A stretch of 64,000 bases of DNA from Nyssa sinensis (Eukaryota > Streptophyta > Magnoliopsida > Cornales > Nyssaceae). This document shows positions 10,697-22,828 of this stretch, one piece after another. The DNA lies in assembly GCA_008638375.1 (NCBI GenBank), contig CM018052.1, forward strand, positions 18,194,450 through 18,258,449. Reading direction: 5' to 3'. The translations under genes and the position numbers were made by a program. Below the pieces are notes generated by a model, which saw only the letters and a list, made by a program, of their open reading frames with translations, ran no database searches and had not been told where the DNA came from. Each line of letters starts with the position of its first letter. Position 1 is the stretch's first letter.

Positions 10697-10790
10697 GACT
10701 CCTTCATACTTGTTTCGTACAAGCATGAAACTTTGGTTGTGTCTGTTCATGGCAAATAGATACAATAGCGCCCGATGAAGAAGACACCCA

Positions 10791-11667
10791 TTTAGTCAAA
10801 ATTTAAACCAAACGTAATTATAAAACGACAACATTTTGGATTTAAACTAAAACAAACGTAATCACAAAATGACAGTACTTTAAATTTAATTAACCTGGTA
10901 ACTAAACAACAGTGTTTTGGTCTATTCCTAATGATAACAAAAACAAGAACATTTTTGGAAAATTATTTAAATGAATTATTCTGAAAAAAATATATATATA
11001 CGATGGCCCAAGCCCAAACCCAACCTAGTGTGGTTTGGTTCAGTGCGGGGTGGGGGCAGCGACGGCGGCTCGTGCGTGTGTGTGATGAGCTAAGCATGTA
11101 CTAGGTTGTCCCCCATCCACAAAACTTGGGTGCCCCTAAGGGCCCAAATCTTCCTTCAAGGTAATTGTATATATACTCTCTAAAAGCTTTGTACCATCCT
11201 ATGTGGGACACAAACGTTTCACAAGATTCAAGCTTTTGTTAGCATTTTCAAGTGGTGATGTTTGGAGACAATTATTCATTTACTCTTTAATGGTTTTGAG
11301 TAATCCAATATATGATCTTAATCTCTACATAGAGGAAAGCACATTTTCATGTGGACCCATCAAAATTAAAGTGTGGCACCCACTTTAATTTTAGCTCAAA
11401 GATAACAAAAAATTATGCTAAAAAACCCATTATTTCTAACATCTATTTCTATAAGTGCAACTAACAGCTAATTTGCAAATCCTTTTAAATGTTCTATTTG
11501 TTAAACCCCAATCTACTAACAAAGGGATGACATTTAGCATTTTTAATTTTATTTTTATTAGTAACAAATTTTGTTTTCCATTTTCACATATAATTTACTT
11601 ATGTGGTAATTCCATCATCACTTCCATCAATTAGAGCTATTGCTGATTTTAGGTGGGTTATTTTTTA
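10791..11667. other. Non-coding stretch, nothing recognised
   Basis: AT-rich sequence with no credible gene. A GC-richer patch at about 11010-11150 and a minus-strand TATATATAC near 11168-11176 hint at another LTR-like promoter, without supporting borders. Confidence 0.5.
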
Positions 11668-12130
11668 AGGAAATACATGAAACTATAAACGGGTGTTAAC
11701 TCGGTTACCTCTTCGGATCAATTATAGTGAAAGCGAAAGAGGTGGCTTGTATTACGAGCTTTCTTGAAAAACCACAATGATCTTTGGAATGCTGCAAGAG
11801 ATCCTCCTCGTCAACAGATCGGCTACATAAGTCTTCTATTAATTCCACGATCCAAGACCAAGGGCACTATGATGGTACCCAAGAAGAATCTCAGACAGAG
11901 CGATCACTCAAAACCTCATGTGGTAATTATCTGCGAGAGTATAGATAGATGGACTAATTACACTTAACCAATGCGTATATCTTTAAATCCCATGACCATA
12001 ACTAATGGGATAACCACAAGACTTACATGATAATATTTAAGTTAGTTAAACCAACTAGAATTGAGAAGAGTTTTAACCACATAAACTCTTATCATAATTA
12101 TCAAGATCTACACAAATCTTGTGGATGCCA
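11668..12130 (+). repeat. Dispersed direct repeat C, copy 1
   Basis: Starts near GGTGTTAACTCGGTTACC and ends near CAAATCTTGTGGATGCC. It matches 46366-47225 in the same orientation over its whole length: the segments around TTGTATTACGAGCTTTCTTG, CACGATCCAAGACCAAGGG, CCCATGACCATAACTAATGG and ATAATATTTAAGTTAGT are near identical. Copy 2 has about 400 extra bases that are absent here between GCGAGAG and TATAGATAG. It may be an LTR or internal part of one larger element; no ends were found. Confidence 0.75.
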
Positions 12131-12322
12131 AATAGGATCGGGCCCACATGACCCAATGTCTAACATCTCTCACCCATCTACATAGGTTAAGTACTAAGGT
12201 CTCTACATCACCTTTAACATTTAGGAAATGGATCTTGAGACTAGAGAAAAAAGATTCAGGATAGGAGTACTATATTAAGCTATTGTTAAACTAACATAAT
12301 ACCTCACTACAAACACATAACT
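12131..12322. other. Short flank between repeat C and solo LTR D
   Basis: Non-coding; ends with the target duplication TAACT (12318-12322) of the solo LTR that follows. Confidence 0.5.
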
Positions 12323-13757
12323 TGTCACGCCCCTGACCTGCAGGGTAGGACTAAAAGGTCATTGGACCTCAATAAGGTGGCTAATAGGACTAACCATCCT
12401 ATTTAAGTACATAAAAAACAAGCCATTTTTTTTTAATTGATTTCTTTTACTTGGTTTCAGTTGGTTCCTAGATTAGACTTGTTCAAGTCTCATAACAGGA
12501 TTAACTAAAAATGATTACAATCAAATGGTCTATACCAATCATTCAACAATGGTAGATAATATGATAACGTCTAGAGCTGACTTTAATAGTCCTTGTATAC
12601 ATATAGAACAACTGTCTGAAAAGTACAGACACCCTTAATAAATATAAATGAATAAATACAATGAGGTAACTAAATGCTATATTGACTCCAATCCATTCTG
12701 TGCTGCTCCTTCAGCTATCTTCCATGAAGTCAATACCTGCCATTCCCATGAATAGCAGGGGTGAGCCATAACGCTCATTGGAGTTTCCCAAAACACATAA
12801 GCAACGAGAATGCAAAAACTAATCAAGTCCAAAAATGACATATCTTAAAATGTTGTATGCATCACAAGCACACACTATCAATATATCCCAAGCATAAGCA
12901 TAAGTGTAAACATCAAGAAGGAATAGCATCACTACATATGATTTCACAATAATGGCCAAGTAGTTGATATATGGAGGTTGGAAACATGACATAAGTAAGA
13001 ACACATAATTTCACAAAGCACCTCAATTTCCTATTTTAATACCACAAGAACAATGTATATATATGTACATAACCAATCACAAAATATAAGTGGAAGCTTA
13101 CCAACCCCACAAAGCACCTCAATTTCCTATTCAAAGCCACAAGAACAATATATACATTCATAGCTAAGCAACCATCCACAATTGTCATAGTATCACAAAC
13201 CAGTAGTATAAAATCCATCAATAATCATAAGGAAATATCACATGAATGTCAAAGGAAATAATCTCAATTAAATTAATCCATAGCAAAAAGGGATAAAGCC
13301 TTATTTAACTCATTCAGTTCTCTTAATAATCTCAATCCCATGAGTTTTCACTTAATTTGGCTCTCAGTAAGCTTGAGTGCTTTATAGGCTACAAGCCTGA
13401 TGGAGACAAACAACCATGCACCCACGTGGATTTATAGCTCACAAGCTGAAGGGAAACACCATCCCTATCATAAATGGAACCCCGGGCAAAGTTAAATGCC
13501 ACCACACTCAAGAGCACACAAAAGACGTGACTAATTCACATCCCAAGTTCTTTTTCTCATAAGTGTTTTTTTCCACAATTCTAATATCTGGATCTATACC
13601 ACAAATGGTGCTTATCAATATCAATATCCTCTCAAATAGCACACCACTCAAGTATTGTCATTAATATAAATATCAGTATCATTCACATCCACAACAATCA
13701 CTAACAACTATAAGATAGGATTTTTGATTGAAATTAAGTAGAGAAGCAACAATATTC

Positions 13758-13789
<32 letters not shown>

Positions 13790-14209
13790 CAGAATAGAAA
13801 TGACAGTCAACATCAACATGGTGATCACACTTATCTTGTAATATCATGCAATGCCCAATATTATGGCAATCAAAATAATAATCATATTGTACTAACAAAT
13901 CAATCATAAGATAATCATTGGTAATAACAAACATCTCATGTAGATCATATAACAAGTATGCACATTAACAAGTTAGGACATTTCCCTTATCCCAATCATC
14001 ACCTCACTACTAGGAGACACTACATGTGTCTTTCATAATGTTGTTAAATTCTCTACACACTCATTCTTCCATTTCCGGAGTCACCCCGACTCTTAACACT
14101 AGAGTATCTTATTAATTCTTAAGGTTCTTGTACACACCTCAATTTGTGACCCTTGATTAAGTAGTAAAAACCAATGAATATGTTAAGAAACCTACTTCAA
14201 GTTGGGACT

Positions 14210-14560
14210 CTTTCTAATTGAGTCTTATTCCCATTAGGACTCCTCCTAACAGAGTCTCATTCCCACTAGGACTCTCCTACCAGAGCCTCAGTTCCATTAA
14301 ACTCCTCTTAACAAAGTCCTACTTCCGTTAAAACTCTCTCACCAGAGTCCCAATTCCATTGGGACTCCTTTTGATAGAGTCCTACTCTCGTTAAGACTCT
14401 CCTACCAGAGTCCTAGTTCCATTAGGACTCCTCCTAAAGGAGTCCCAGTCCAAGCAGGACTCTTCTCGATAGAGTCCCATTCTCGTTAGGACTCTCCTGT
14501 CAGAGTTCTAGTCCAAGTAGGACTCTTTCGATAGATTCCCACTCCTGTTAGGACTCTTCT
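14210..14560 (+). repeat. Tandem array of GGACTC..GAGTCC hairpins
   Basis: Imperfect units of about 31 bases, paired into about 62, each with an inverted repeat such as GGACTCTCCTACCAGAGTCC. Around eleven copies are recognisable, with spacers alternating between TAGTTCCATTA-like and CATTCTCGTTA-like. It lies near the 5' end of the nested LTR, upstream of its TATA box. Confidence 0.85.
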
Positions 14561-15175
14561 GACCATTGAAGGGTGTTTCGATAATTTTGGTACACTTTCA
14601 CCTACTAAGGGCATTTTGGTAATTTTGAGACAATCCTAGCCTCTGTAGGACTTCTTAGTTACTTGAAGGGCATTTTCGTAGTTTTTATATCATATTACCC
14701 ACATAGGAGTAATTTGATTATTTTAGCCATTTGGTGACGAATTAAGGGTAATTTGGTCATTTTGCATATCTTGTGGCAATATAGAGACTCTCCACCGAAT
14801 TGGGGCCGATTTGGTAATCTTGAGTGATAGTAGTCTATTTAGGCTTAATTAGGACTTCTCGCTTTTAAAGTTTTCATAAATCTGATTGCTTGATATTTCC
14901 TCAAATGGAGATACATTGAACCTAGATGTTTTCATTTTAGAGTTTATTTTTCATTTAAATTATAATTCTCTTTTATCTTATTCGTTCTTGCATGAAGACA
15001 CCAATTCTATTGGTTCGTCCATTGTCATAATTATTTATTAATTCATTTAGTTAGGATAATCATTCTTATATCATTTTTTGTTTATTTAATTGGATAATTA
15101 TCACTCAAGACATGATCCTAGCCCTCTGTTTTAGGGTTTCGTCTTGGACCCTTAGATAAAATCTCTATATTTCCC

Positions 15176-15183
15176 TATAAATA
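15176..15183 (+). promoter_or_regulatory. TATA box of the nested LTR
   Basis: TATAAATA about 1.05 kb into the LTR and in its coding sense, followed by a roughly 730-base R-U5-like region. Confidence 0.55.
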
Positions 15184-15943
15184 GAGCCCCTAGGCCATCA
15201 ATTTTAGGGACACATAGAAAGGACACGAAAACATATGAAGGAAAGACGATTTTTATAGCTTTACGCTGTTAGGTTAATTCTAAGGTTCTTTCTACAAGAA
15301 CCCTTCCTCTCTTGAGGCCAAAGTCTTGCCAAGGGGATAACCTCTTTCCGTGAAGCTAGTCAAAGCGACGCTTTCCAAACCGAAGAACAAGCCAGAGATC
15401 TGCCCGACTGCCTTAACTAAATAAGGTATGCTCTCAAACCTTTAACGATTTCTTTTCCTTTAGATCCGGTTGATCTCATTTCTTTTATCACTCTTGATAA
15501 ATTAGGGTAAACCGAAGAACTACGTGACTTTGATTCCGTTTTTTAAACGGATATATAGGAAGCGTTCGAGCCTGAGTCAGATCTATCTTTTGTCTTTTCT
15601 GTTTTATTTTATTTCTTTACGCTAGATCTTTTATTATTTATCCTTTCCAGCCTCACATCTTTTTTTTTTTTTTCTTCTAGTTTCTCTCATGACAAAATAG
15701 TCTTGCAAGTGAATATACGAAGTCGATCCATTCAGATTAGGCGGGGTGGGTGCCTAACACCTTCCCACTCGAATCTATGTTTTCTCTAGTTTTCGCTTTA
15801 TTTATTTGATCAATATCAAGGGATCTTTAGAATATAATTAAGAAACAAGGCGTTGTAAATTTCAATTATTTCATTCATTTTCAATTTTCTTTTAATTATT
15901 TTCTACTATAATGGCTTTGCTTGTTTCTTGCCTAAAAACAAGC

Positions 15944-15953
15944 TGGCGACTCC
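15944..15953 (+). promoter_or_regulatory. Primer-binding site of the nested element
   Basis: TGGCGACTCC three bases after the LTR end. It begins with TGG, complementary to a tRNA CCA tail; I believe it is the tRNA-Arg type used by Tat/Ogre elements, but could not check the tRNA. Confidence 0.45.
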
Positions 15954-17516
15954 TCAACTTCTCTATCTTCCATGAAAGACATTCCTTCCCACTATTAGGG
16001 AAGGAGACAGCCGGGATCCCTCTAAATTCATAAAAAGGATGATGTATTTTCCTTTTTTTTTTTTTTCTATGCTAGTGCCCACGGTTTTCTTTGGTCAATT
16101 ACACATTAGCCTACACATCAGGTACCCGTTTGCCTTACGGATATCAAAAACGTGTTCCCGGGCTTAAAAAACCCTAAAAAAGCCCTATCACTTTGTTTCT
16201 AAGTCATTTCACTATCATTTAAACCCATAAGCTCATTTTCATAATTTATCGGACAAGTTATGCATCTATCGAGATGCCATCTCTCAAAACTGACCTTGGA
16301 ATCGGATCCAAAAGGTCCAACAATCCTAAAGATGTCCTCTTTATATTTTATTAACGCTTCCACATGTGTGTTCCATGCCTAGGGGCATTTTAATAATTTC
16401 AAATATTCATGTGAGACCACCTCAAGTCCCCATTTCATTATTTTGATATCATATTTGAATTTCTAGCATCCAAAAATATTAGAAATGCCTTTTTCGGATT
16501 TTAATTTGGCTTTTAATTGCCTAATATAAGTCTAAGGATATAATTGTCATTTTATTAATAAAAGTGGGACTAATTACCGGGTCCCAATTTTTCCAATCTA
16601 ACCAAATATTTGAATCTCGGGCATCCAACTACTTTGGAATAGCCCATTTTGAATTTTAATTAGCCTTTAAGTTGCTTAAACTATTATCAAGGGTATTTTC
16701 ATAATTTTTCATATTCAAGTGGGACCACCCCGAGTCCCCGAATGTCCAAACTGACTCTGCCATTGAGTCTAGAATGCCCAAAAGTCTTAAAAATGACCCA
16801 TTTTTCATTTTAAACACATTTACATTTCAAATTATTTGAGAAAGGGCTTTTTTTATAATTTCATCATTTTCCAAAATCCCATTTTTCTAAAACTGCTCAA
16901 ACAAACAGTCCCTAAGGCTATTAGCCCATTTGACCAAACGCAAACCCGTTTGACCCAACCCATTTGACTAAGTCCTAACCTGGTTGACCGTTGACCCAAG
17001 CGTTGACTAGACCCGACCTGTAAACCAGTTGATTGGGTCACCGGCACCGGTATACTAGAATTTTTCCTTTTTGCTCGTTTTTCTTCCTACATTCTTCATG
17101 TTCCCATTTTATATGTTTTAAGATGATTTCCAAGATTCAAGGACAATTAAATTCAGTTGAAACCACCAACCTGAGATTTTTTAATGAACCATCACGGCTC
17201 ACTAGTTCTTCCTCCTCCCAATAGCATTTTCCATCCATTTTCTTTCATTTAGTTTCTCGAATACCGAGGGACTCAACCCACTACCTTAAATCCCTTAAAA
17301 ACTCGTCAAACTCTTAAACTATGTTGAGACTCTCGGTTTCCCAATTTTTTGACCAAGACGATTTTTCACTTATTTTATCCATCCTTTTAGGTTATTAATT
17401 CTCTTTCGTATGTGCAATCCCGCAAAAGGTGTTCCAGAACTTAAATGAGAACCCAGTGATTCCTTAACACAACCAACCACATGTATATACCCAAATATAT
17501 GTGCACGTATGTGTAT

Positions 17517-18125
17517 GTATATATATATATATATACTTTCACAGATTCACACACACACAGTTATGCACCCATCCATGCCCCAATCTAGGAATTTTAGTGT
17601 CCATAAAACTAGAAAGTAAAGTCTGAAATCCCTAACTCAATCTGCAGTCTAGAGAGAAGAAATCTGAGGAGAAAGAAAGCTTGAAGTTCTTCAATGGCTG
17701 CCTACTATTCCTCTAGCCCCATTCTTTCTTTCCTTTCTTCTTCATCTTTTCTTCTTCTTCCTTTCTTTTCTTCTTTTTCCTCTTCTCAATTTTCCTAGTG
17801 TGTTCATCACACATACACACACACAAACACATATCACACGCACACATACACACCTCTTTGTCTCTCACATTTATTCTCACAGTACAACACATACATTCAT
17901 AGTTCTCTCTCACATTTATTCTTTTCTCCCTCATTGAACACACACACACACATACACTAATATGTACACACACACCCACGCTTGGCTAGAGAGAGAGAAA
18001 GAAAGAGGGAGAGAGAGTGAGTGAGAAAATCTTAAAAATTGGGGGAGGGTTCCTTGTTTCTTCCTCAAAGGGGAGAGAAAGAGAGAGAGAGAAAGAGTGA
18101 GAGTGAGAGAAAGAGAAAAGTCTTG
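17517..18125. repeat. Microsatellite belt (TA, CA, CT/GA)
   Basis: TA at about 17517-17535, scattered CA tracts at 17549-17560, 17813-17850 and 17938-17975, pyrimidine-rich at 17715-17795, and GA-rich at 17988-18120. In group A LTRs a similar belt lies just downstream of the promoter (minus sense). Confidence 0.8.
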
Positions 18126-20087
18126 TCCCATCTAAGTCCCATTCATCAATTTTGGTTCCCTTACTATGCACCCCTAAACACACTAACACACCCTTCGACA
18201 ACCATAAGTTTGACATATGTCATATTCTAGAAGACTTCACTTAGCTTTTTAGGGAAGCTTTGCATGTATTCTCATGTGCCACGTGGCCAGTTGGCCCACT
18301 ATGCGTGCACACTAGCCCAAATTACAAAATGTCTCAAAATCATACCAAACTTGGTAAATTAGTTAATTTTGATGCTTAGATTCCAAATATACAGTTCGTT
18401 TCTCCAAATTCCTTTGTTTAGATTTTCTTAATCTATATGCGTCTTACAGATGACTGTATAGTCTCGTGACTCGCACTAGTTCTGAATAAATTAACAAAAT
18501 TCTTTTTAGCTTCATTATGTCATATTAATAACTTATCGACTCATCTCACAGTCCTTGTGAGACAAGTTTGATTAATTCCTAGTCTAGCCTCAATTTATAT
18601 TGATAATTTATCGAATTTCCTTTTGATAGTTTTTTGGGTCCTTACATAACTAATCTTGTCTATGCCTCAAACTATTCTGTTACACTAGATTTAGCATTTT
18701 TTATTCCTTACGAGAACTAATCTCATTGCGATGCATGGACCATCCAATCTGTATTGTACTCAGGATCATATCAATAAGACATAAAAATTAGCATAATCGC
18801 ACAGGTAATGAGTTACAACACAATAATGTATTATAGTACAGTCTTCCCTAGCTACTCACATTAATCCAATCAAACTCAACTGCTTTCCTAGACATGCCCC
18901 ATCGGACCGCATCAATCATGGTCCTTCAGCAATATACTAAAGTAGAAACATCAAGTTATCTCTTCATAACATAGTCCTAGGTCACAAAGGGCATAGTGGG
19001 ACTCAAAAAGGTTACAAAGCTTACACAGTGATGAAACAATGATACATTCATTCACTCTCTTTCATAAAGGTCACATCAACAACATATACAGGATGTAATG
19101 TATGCTACGCTAGAGCTCTAACTCAATTAGTCATGTCAATCTCAATCTCATAAAAATAAGAATATGTGTCGTACGAATCTTAGTCTAATTGCCATCTAGC
19201 ACCCGTCACTATCTCAGCATCCCATGTCACTATCTCAGTGTTTAACCCGAACACTCCAACCTAGTCGCTTTTCTAGCACCTGTCTAAAAGTTCGCATTCG
19301 GTTTACTTTAGGTTACATGAGGTATGTGGTCAACCTTCATGCTCGATTCTTTAGAAGAATCTCATTTTGACTTTCAATATTAAGGTGACATATATGATAA
19401 AGATGAATTTTCCCTCTAGCCAAGAATTCAATGTCTCATCTTGCTCGCTATCTAAGCGCCAAGGCGATTGCTTATGTGAGAAAGCTAATCAAAACCTATT
19501 GACATCATTAAAGTATGATCATAACATCAAAAAATCATATCAATATGAACACAAAAGCATATAGCGATGAAATAATCTCACACAATGTCCAATACATCAA
19601 ATCCAAAATAACCCAACCATTAAATGCAAGATGTAAAGCATCACTAAGTATGGGCTTAGGACCACCTCCCTTTGTGCAACTCTATCTAAAAAATGTGTAG
19701 TGAAAAATAATGTCAATATGTTTGGTTCTCCCATCACTGCTATTGGTTTACCAACCCACTAACGAGCCTAAGCTTCCATCCTAGTGGCGAGTCCGTACGA
19801 TTCTGTCCTTATGGACCCTAAGTCCAAAAGACACCACAAAAAGAAAAGGCATTGCTTGTAATTACATCCAAACTTATTAATAATATGGAATAAAGTTATG
19901 GTAAATGCAATACTCGCATATGCTAGAGCTGTCATACAATCCTAGCTGATGCACATATCATCTTGCCTACACGGTACTATGTTTAAGGCGTTAATAGGAT
20001 CTCCATAACCAAACAACTACCTCAATTGTAATGACCAACTGTGTATTCTTGACGTCACTTAGATATCAAAGAAACCAATTAACTATA

Positions 20088-20275
20088 GTCCGATGAGCAA
20101 GCACTAAGTTGCTTTTATAGTTTGACAATCTATACGAGCAAAACACCATGTTGCTCTAATAATTTGACAAACCATATGAGCAAAGCACTAAGTTGTTCTT
20201 ATAATTTGACAATCCATATGAGCAAAGAACTAAGCTAGTTTAATAATTTGACCATCTATAAGAGCTACAAAAATA
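20088..20275 (+). repeat. Tandem array, about 60-base unit, about 3 copies
   Basis: Units carry GAGCAAAGCACTAAGTTG then ATAATTTGACAAxCCATATG. Copies start near 20094, 20138, 20175 and 20219; spacing varies from about 40 to 60. Confidence 0.7.
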
Positions 20276-20699
20276 ATCTTGTAGACATCTCAGTGCACTT
20301 TAGAATCTCAGCTGTGCTAAAATAGGAAATTTCACAAAAATATATCTTTCACTACTAATCTAATTACAATGGTCAAAACTAACATATCAATCTATCAATA
20401 GGTTAGGACCATGCTAAAAAGATAGCTTATAGATTTCTCAAGATAAAATGAGGAATCTTCCAAGGCAATCTCAAAGGAATTTAAATCTAAGCATAGTTTA
20501 CTTCACCTATGTCTCCTCTATACAGGATAACAATCTCCAAGTGGTGACAACTAATTTCATATATGTCAGCAACCACACAAAAGATCAAAATACTTTCTTT
20601 GGATTATTCGTGGCTTCCTTGACCATCGTGAATCCAATTGCTCGATGAAATCTAAGGTTCCACTAACTCGACAATGGCCTTAGGTTACCAAAAAAACAC

Positions 20700-20960
20700 T
20701 TGAGCAAGTAGACTTTGCACTCTTGGTTCATTACTCTTAAAACCCAAAATTGTATACACGGTTACTTTAGGTCACAAATGAACACTTGAGCAAGCATACT
20801 TTATGCTCTTTGTTCATTGACCTTGAAGCCCAAAATTGCATAAACGATTACTTTAGGTCACAACTTTGAAGCCTAAAATTGCATAGATGATTACTTTAGG
20901 TCACAAATGAATACTTGAGCAAGCATGTTTTGTGTTCTTTGTTCACTAACCTTGAAGCCC
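20700..20960 (+). repeat. Tandem array, about 100-base unit
   Basis: Repeats of ACTTGAGCAAGxATxxTT, CTTTGTTCATTGACCTTGAA and CCCAAAATTGCATA..GATTACTTTAGGTCACAA. Three main copies, with one partial internal duplication at about 20855-20905. Confidence 0.75.
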
Positions 20961-22309
20961 AAAATTTGATTCACAAAGAATTATCGTCTAATTCTCCACA
21001 GAAGAGATAATGTCTAATTCCATCCAGAAAGCTTCTATGATCTAACATGTGCGACAATTATTGGAATAAGGTGGATGGATACAATTCTCACAACTAGGGA
21101 ACATCTCTCTCTATATGGTCAATACCCTTTTTGGAATAAGACATTTTCAAAAAAGATAGGGCAGAAACACTAATTGATTACCTACATAAAAGGAGATCAA
21201 CCATTCTCGAAGTTTGATTCTTTGATAATTTAGCTCAATTTATCACTCATAACAGCTATCCATACACTATTAGTATAGAAGACTTTTGTCTCTACATAAG
21301 AAACAATATTTACTTAAATATGTGGAGCAATAGTAAAAAGTTCTCCCTTCAATCTCATAGAGACGATGAGAAAATATTTTACATTTGCTTCTACATAACT
21401 AAAGATTGTAAGAGTCTTCTTCTTGTGGTACAATCTCAACTAATGGTATACTCCCATTCGGCGGCAAATCACTCCCACTATCTAAATCATCATCGGCGAT
21501 TACAAAATGAGATAAGAATTTTTCACCCTCATCAAGAGATGGTGTGACTTCCATAGATTCCATTAACCTATAAAGTTAAAGACCCTTTAAAGTTTTTTCA
21601 TTGCATAATTTAATTTAGTCATTCTTTAATTTGGGGTGTTCAATTAAGAATCCATTGGCCTTTTAAACTTTCAAAAAGAATATATTAAAAAGCAACATTT
21701 TTAAAACTTAGGGCCAAGTTTTTCTAAAAATAATAAATAATGTGAATAAATCACATAAACTCCAAAAGGTGATAAGTCCTCAAAATTAGGTTTTTCACCA
21801 TTCTCAAGCTTTAATAAAATGACTATTAGGGAACCCAATTAAGGATATAGGTCGTACAAAACATATTTGTGCCATCATCGACCTAGCCGTATTTAACAAA
21901 ATTTAATTTTTCTCACATAATTGTCTTGAACTAATTAGACAAGTACTCTTATTTATAATTAGTGTGAATAATTTTTGAATTCTTCATTTTCAATACCCAA
22001 CCTCTTAACAAATGCTTAAAGCAACTAATGCTTAGAGCAGTACTCAAAGCAACTAATGCTCGAGATAGGTGAGCACTCATAGCGCTAGTAACGAAGTAAA
22101 AAAGCAAGAGATTCTACTATGTGCCCAATTTCTAAACCATCATGAATTTGTATATGCTATTAGGATTGACTCTAGTAGATAAGGAGTCGGTTTACCATAT
22201 AAATAAGGTTTCCTATAGGCATTTCTAATCAAATAGGGTTTACATACTAAGAGCCTGATTTTTACCAGTAACCCCAACAAGTCTTCTCAAGCTAATCTAG
22301 CCATCCAAT

Positions 22310-22624
22310 TACTACAAAAAACATACTTTTTGCGATACACATTATTAGCGACGCATGATATGCGTCGCAAAAAGTCACTATTAGCGACACACGATAGTGT
22401 GTCACTAATAGTAGCAAAAAAAGAAATTAAAAATTAGATTTCAGCGTGAAAAATTAGGCATGAATCTATTAACGACGCATGTGGGCATCGCTAATATTTA
22501 ATGCTATTGGCGATGCATGGTCGTGCGTCGCCAATAGCATGCATTAATAAAATGATGTCGTTTTACGTATAAGTAGCGACGCGCAAAGACTATTAGCGAC
22601 GCATAGTGTGCCTCACTAATAAGT
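22310..22624 (+). repeat. CACTA left terminal and subterminal repeats
   Basis: After the TIR, repeated TTAGCGACGC-type motifs in both orientations make palindromes, such as GCGACGCATGATATGCGTCGC read in two halves near 22360, a ..GACACACGATAGTGTGTC.. arm near 22385, and GGCGATGCATGG..GTCGCC near 22507. In En/Spm such repeats are bound by the TNPA protein. They match those at 35975-36244 and 43511-43712. Confidence 0.88.
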
Positions 22625-22648
22625 CCTTATATGTCTAATACCTAATTC

Positions 22649-22650
<2 letters not shown>

Positions 22651-22680
<30 letters not shown>
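22651..22680 (+). repeat. (TC)15 microsatellite
   Basis: A perfect TC run in the 5' region of the CACTA element, followed by degenerate copies of GATCTCCxATCTC up to the LTR insertion at 22829. Confidence 0.9.
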
Positions 22681-22685
<5 letters not shown>

Positions 22686-22828
22686 ATCTCAGTCGCTCTG
22701 CTTGTCGATTCGATCTCCGATCTCCAATCTCTATCTCATCTTTCAGACACTCTAACTCGATTTCTGATCTCCATATATCATCTCCAACTCGATCTCTGAT
22801 CTCCATATCTCATCTCTTAGATGCTCTC

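Larger units (their letters stand above)
8172..10790 (-). mobile_element. Ty1/copia retrotransposon, 5' part, minus strand
   Basis: Contains gag, protease, gag-pre-integrase and the first half of integrase, read right to left. The rest of pol would lie left of the inserted group A LTR, outside the window. AT-rich sequence at 9960-10440 and a promoter-like segment around 10450-10790 precede gag and probably include the 5' LTR and leader. I could not find a clean TG..CA border or primer site, so the right limit is a guess. Confidence 0.75.
14129..15940 (+). repeat. Nested LTR, Tat/Ogre-like, with promoter
   Basis: Starts TGTACACACCTCAATTTGTG and ends GCCTAAAAACA; after AGC comes TGGCGACTCC, a primer-binding site type I associate with Tat/Ogre elements. 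A TATA box (TATAAATA, 15176-15183) precedes a leader-like region with GGGTGCCTAACACCTTCCC near 15748. Only a few hundred bases of interior seem to follow (to about 16040-16190), after which group D sequence resumes, so the element is truncated. The right border and target duplication were not found. Confidence 0.6.
12323..18646. mobile_element. Solo long LTR (group D), with nested Tat-like LTR
   Basis: Left end TGTCACGCCCCTGACC, right end GGGTCCTTACA, flanked by TAACT at 12318-12322 and 18647-18651. End type and layout match groups A and B. In the right half (16290-16830) it has GGGCATTTTAATAATTT-type runs and a degenerate form of the shared central motif, and a CA/CT-microsatellite belt at 17520-18120. 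No gag or pol is present, so it is a solo LTR. A second LTR (14129-15940 plus a little of its interior) interrupts it. Short direct repeats occur at about 13018-13056 and 13109-13147 (CACAAAGCACCTCAATTTCC). No gene is supported. Confidence 0.72.
18652..22309. other. Non-coding flank left of the CACTA element
   Basis: About 3.7 kb, AT-rich, with no domain or long open frame I can support. It contains two tandem arrays (20088-20275 and 20700-20960) and near-repeats of AAAGCAACTAATGCT at about 22015-22065. It ends in the AAT target duplication of the CACTA element (22307-22309). It is probably the body of an older, unrecognised element, possibly the same one as repeat C. Confidence 0.55.
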
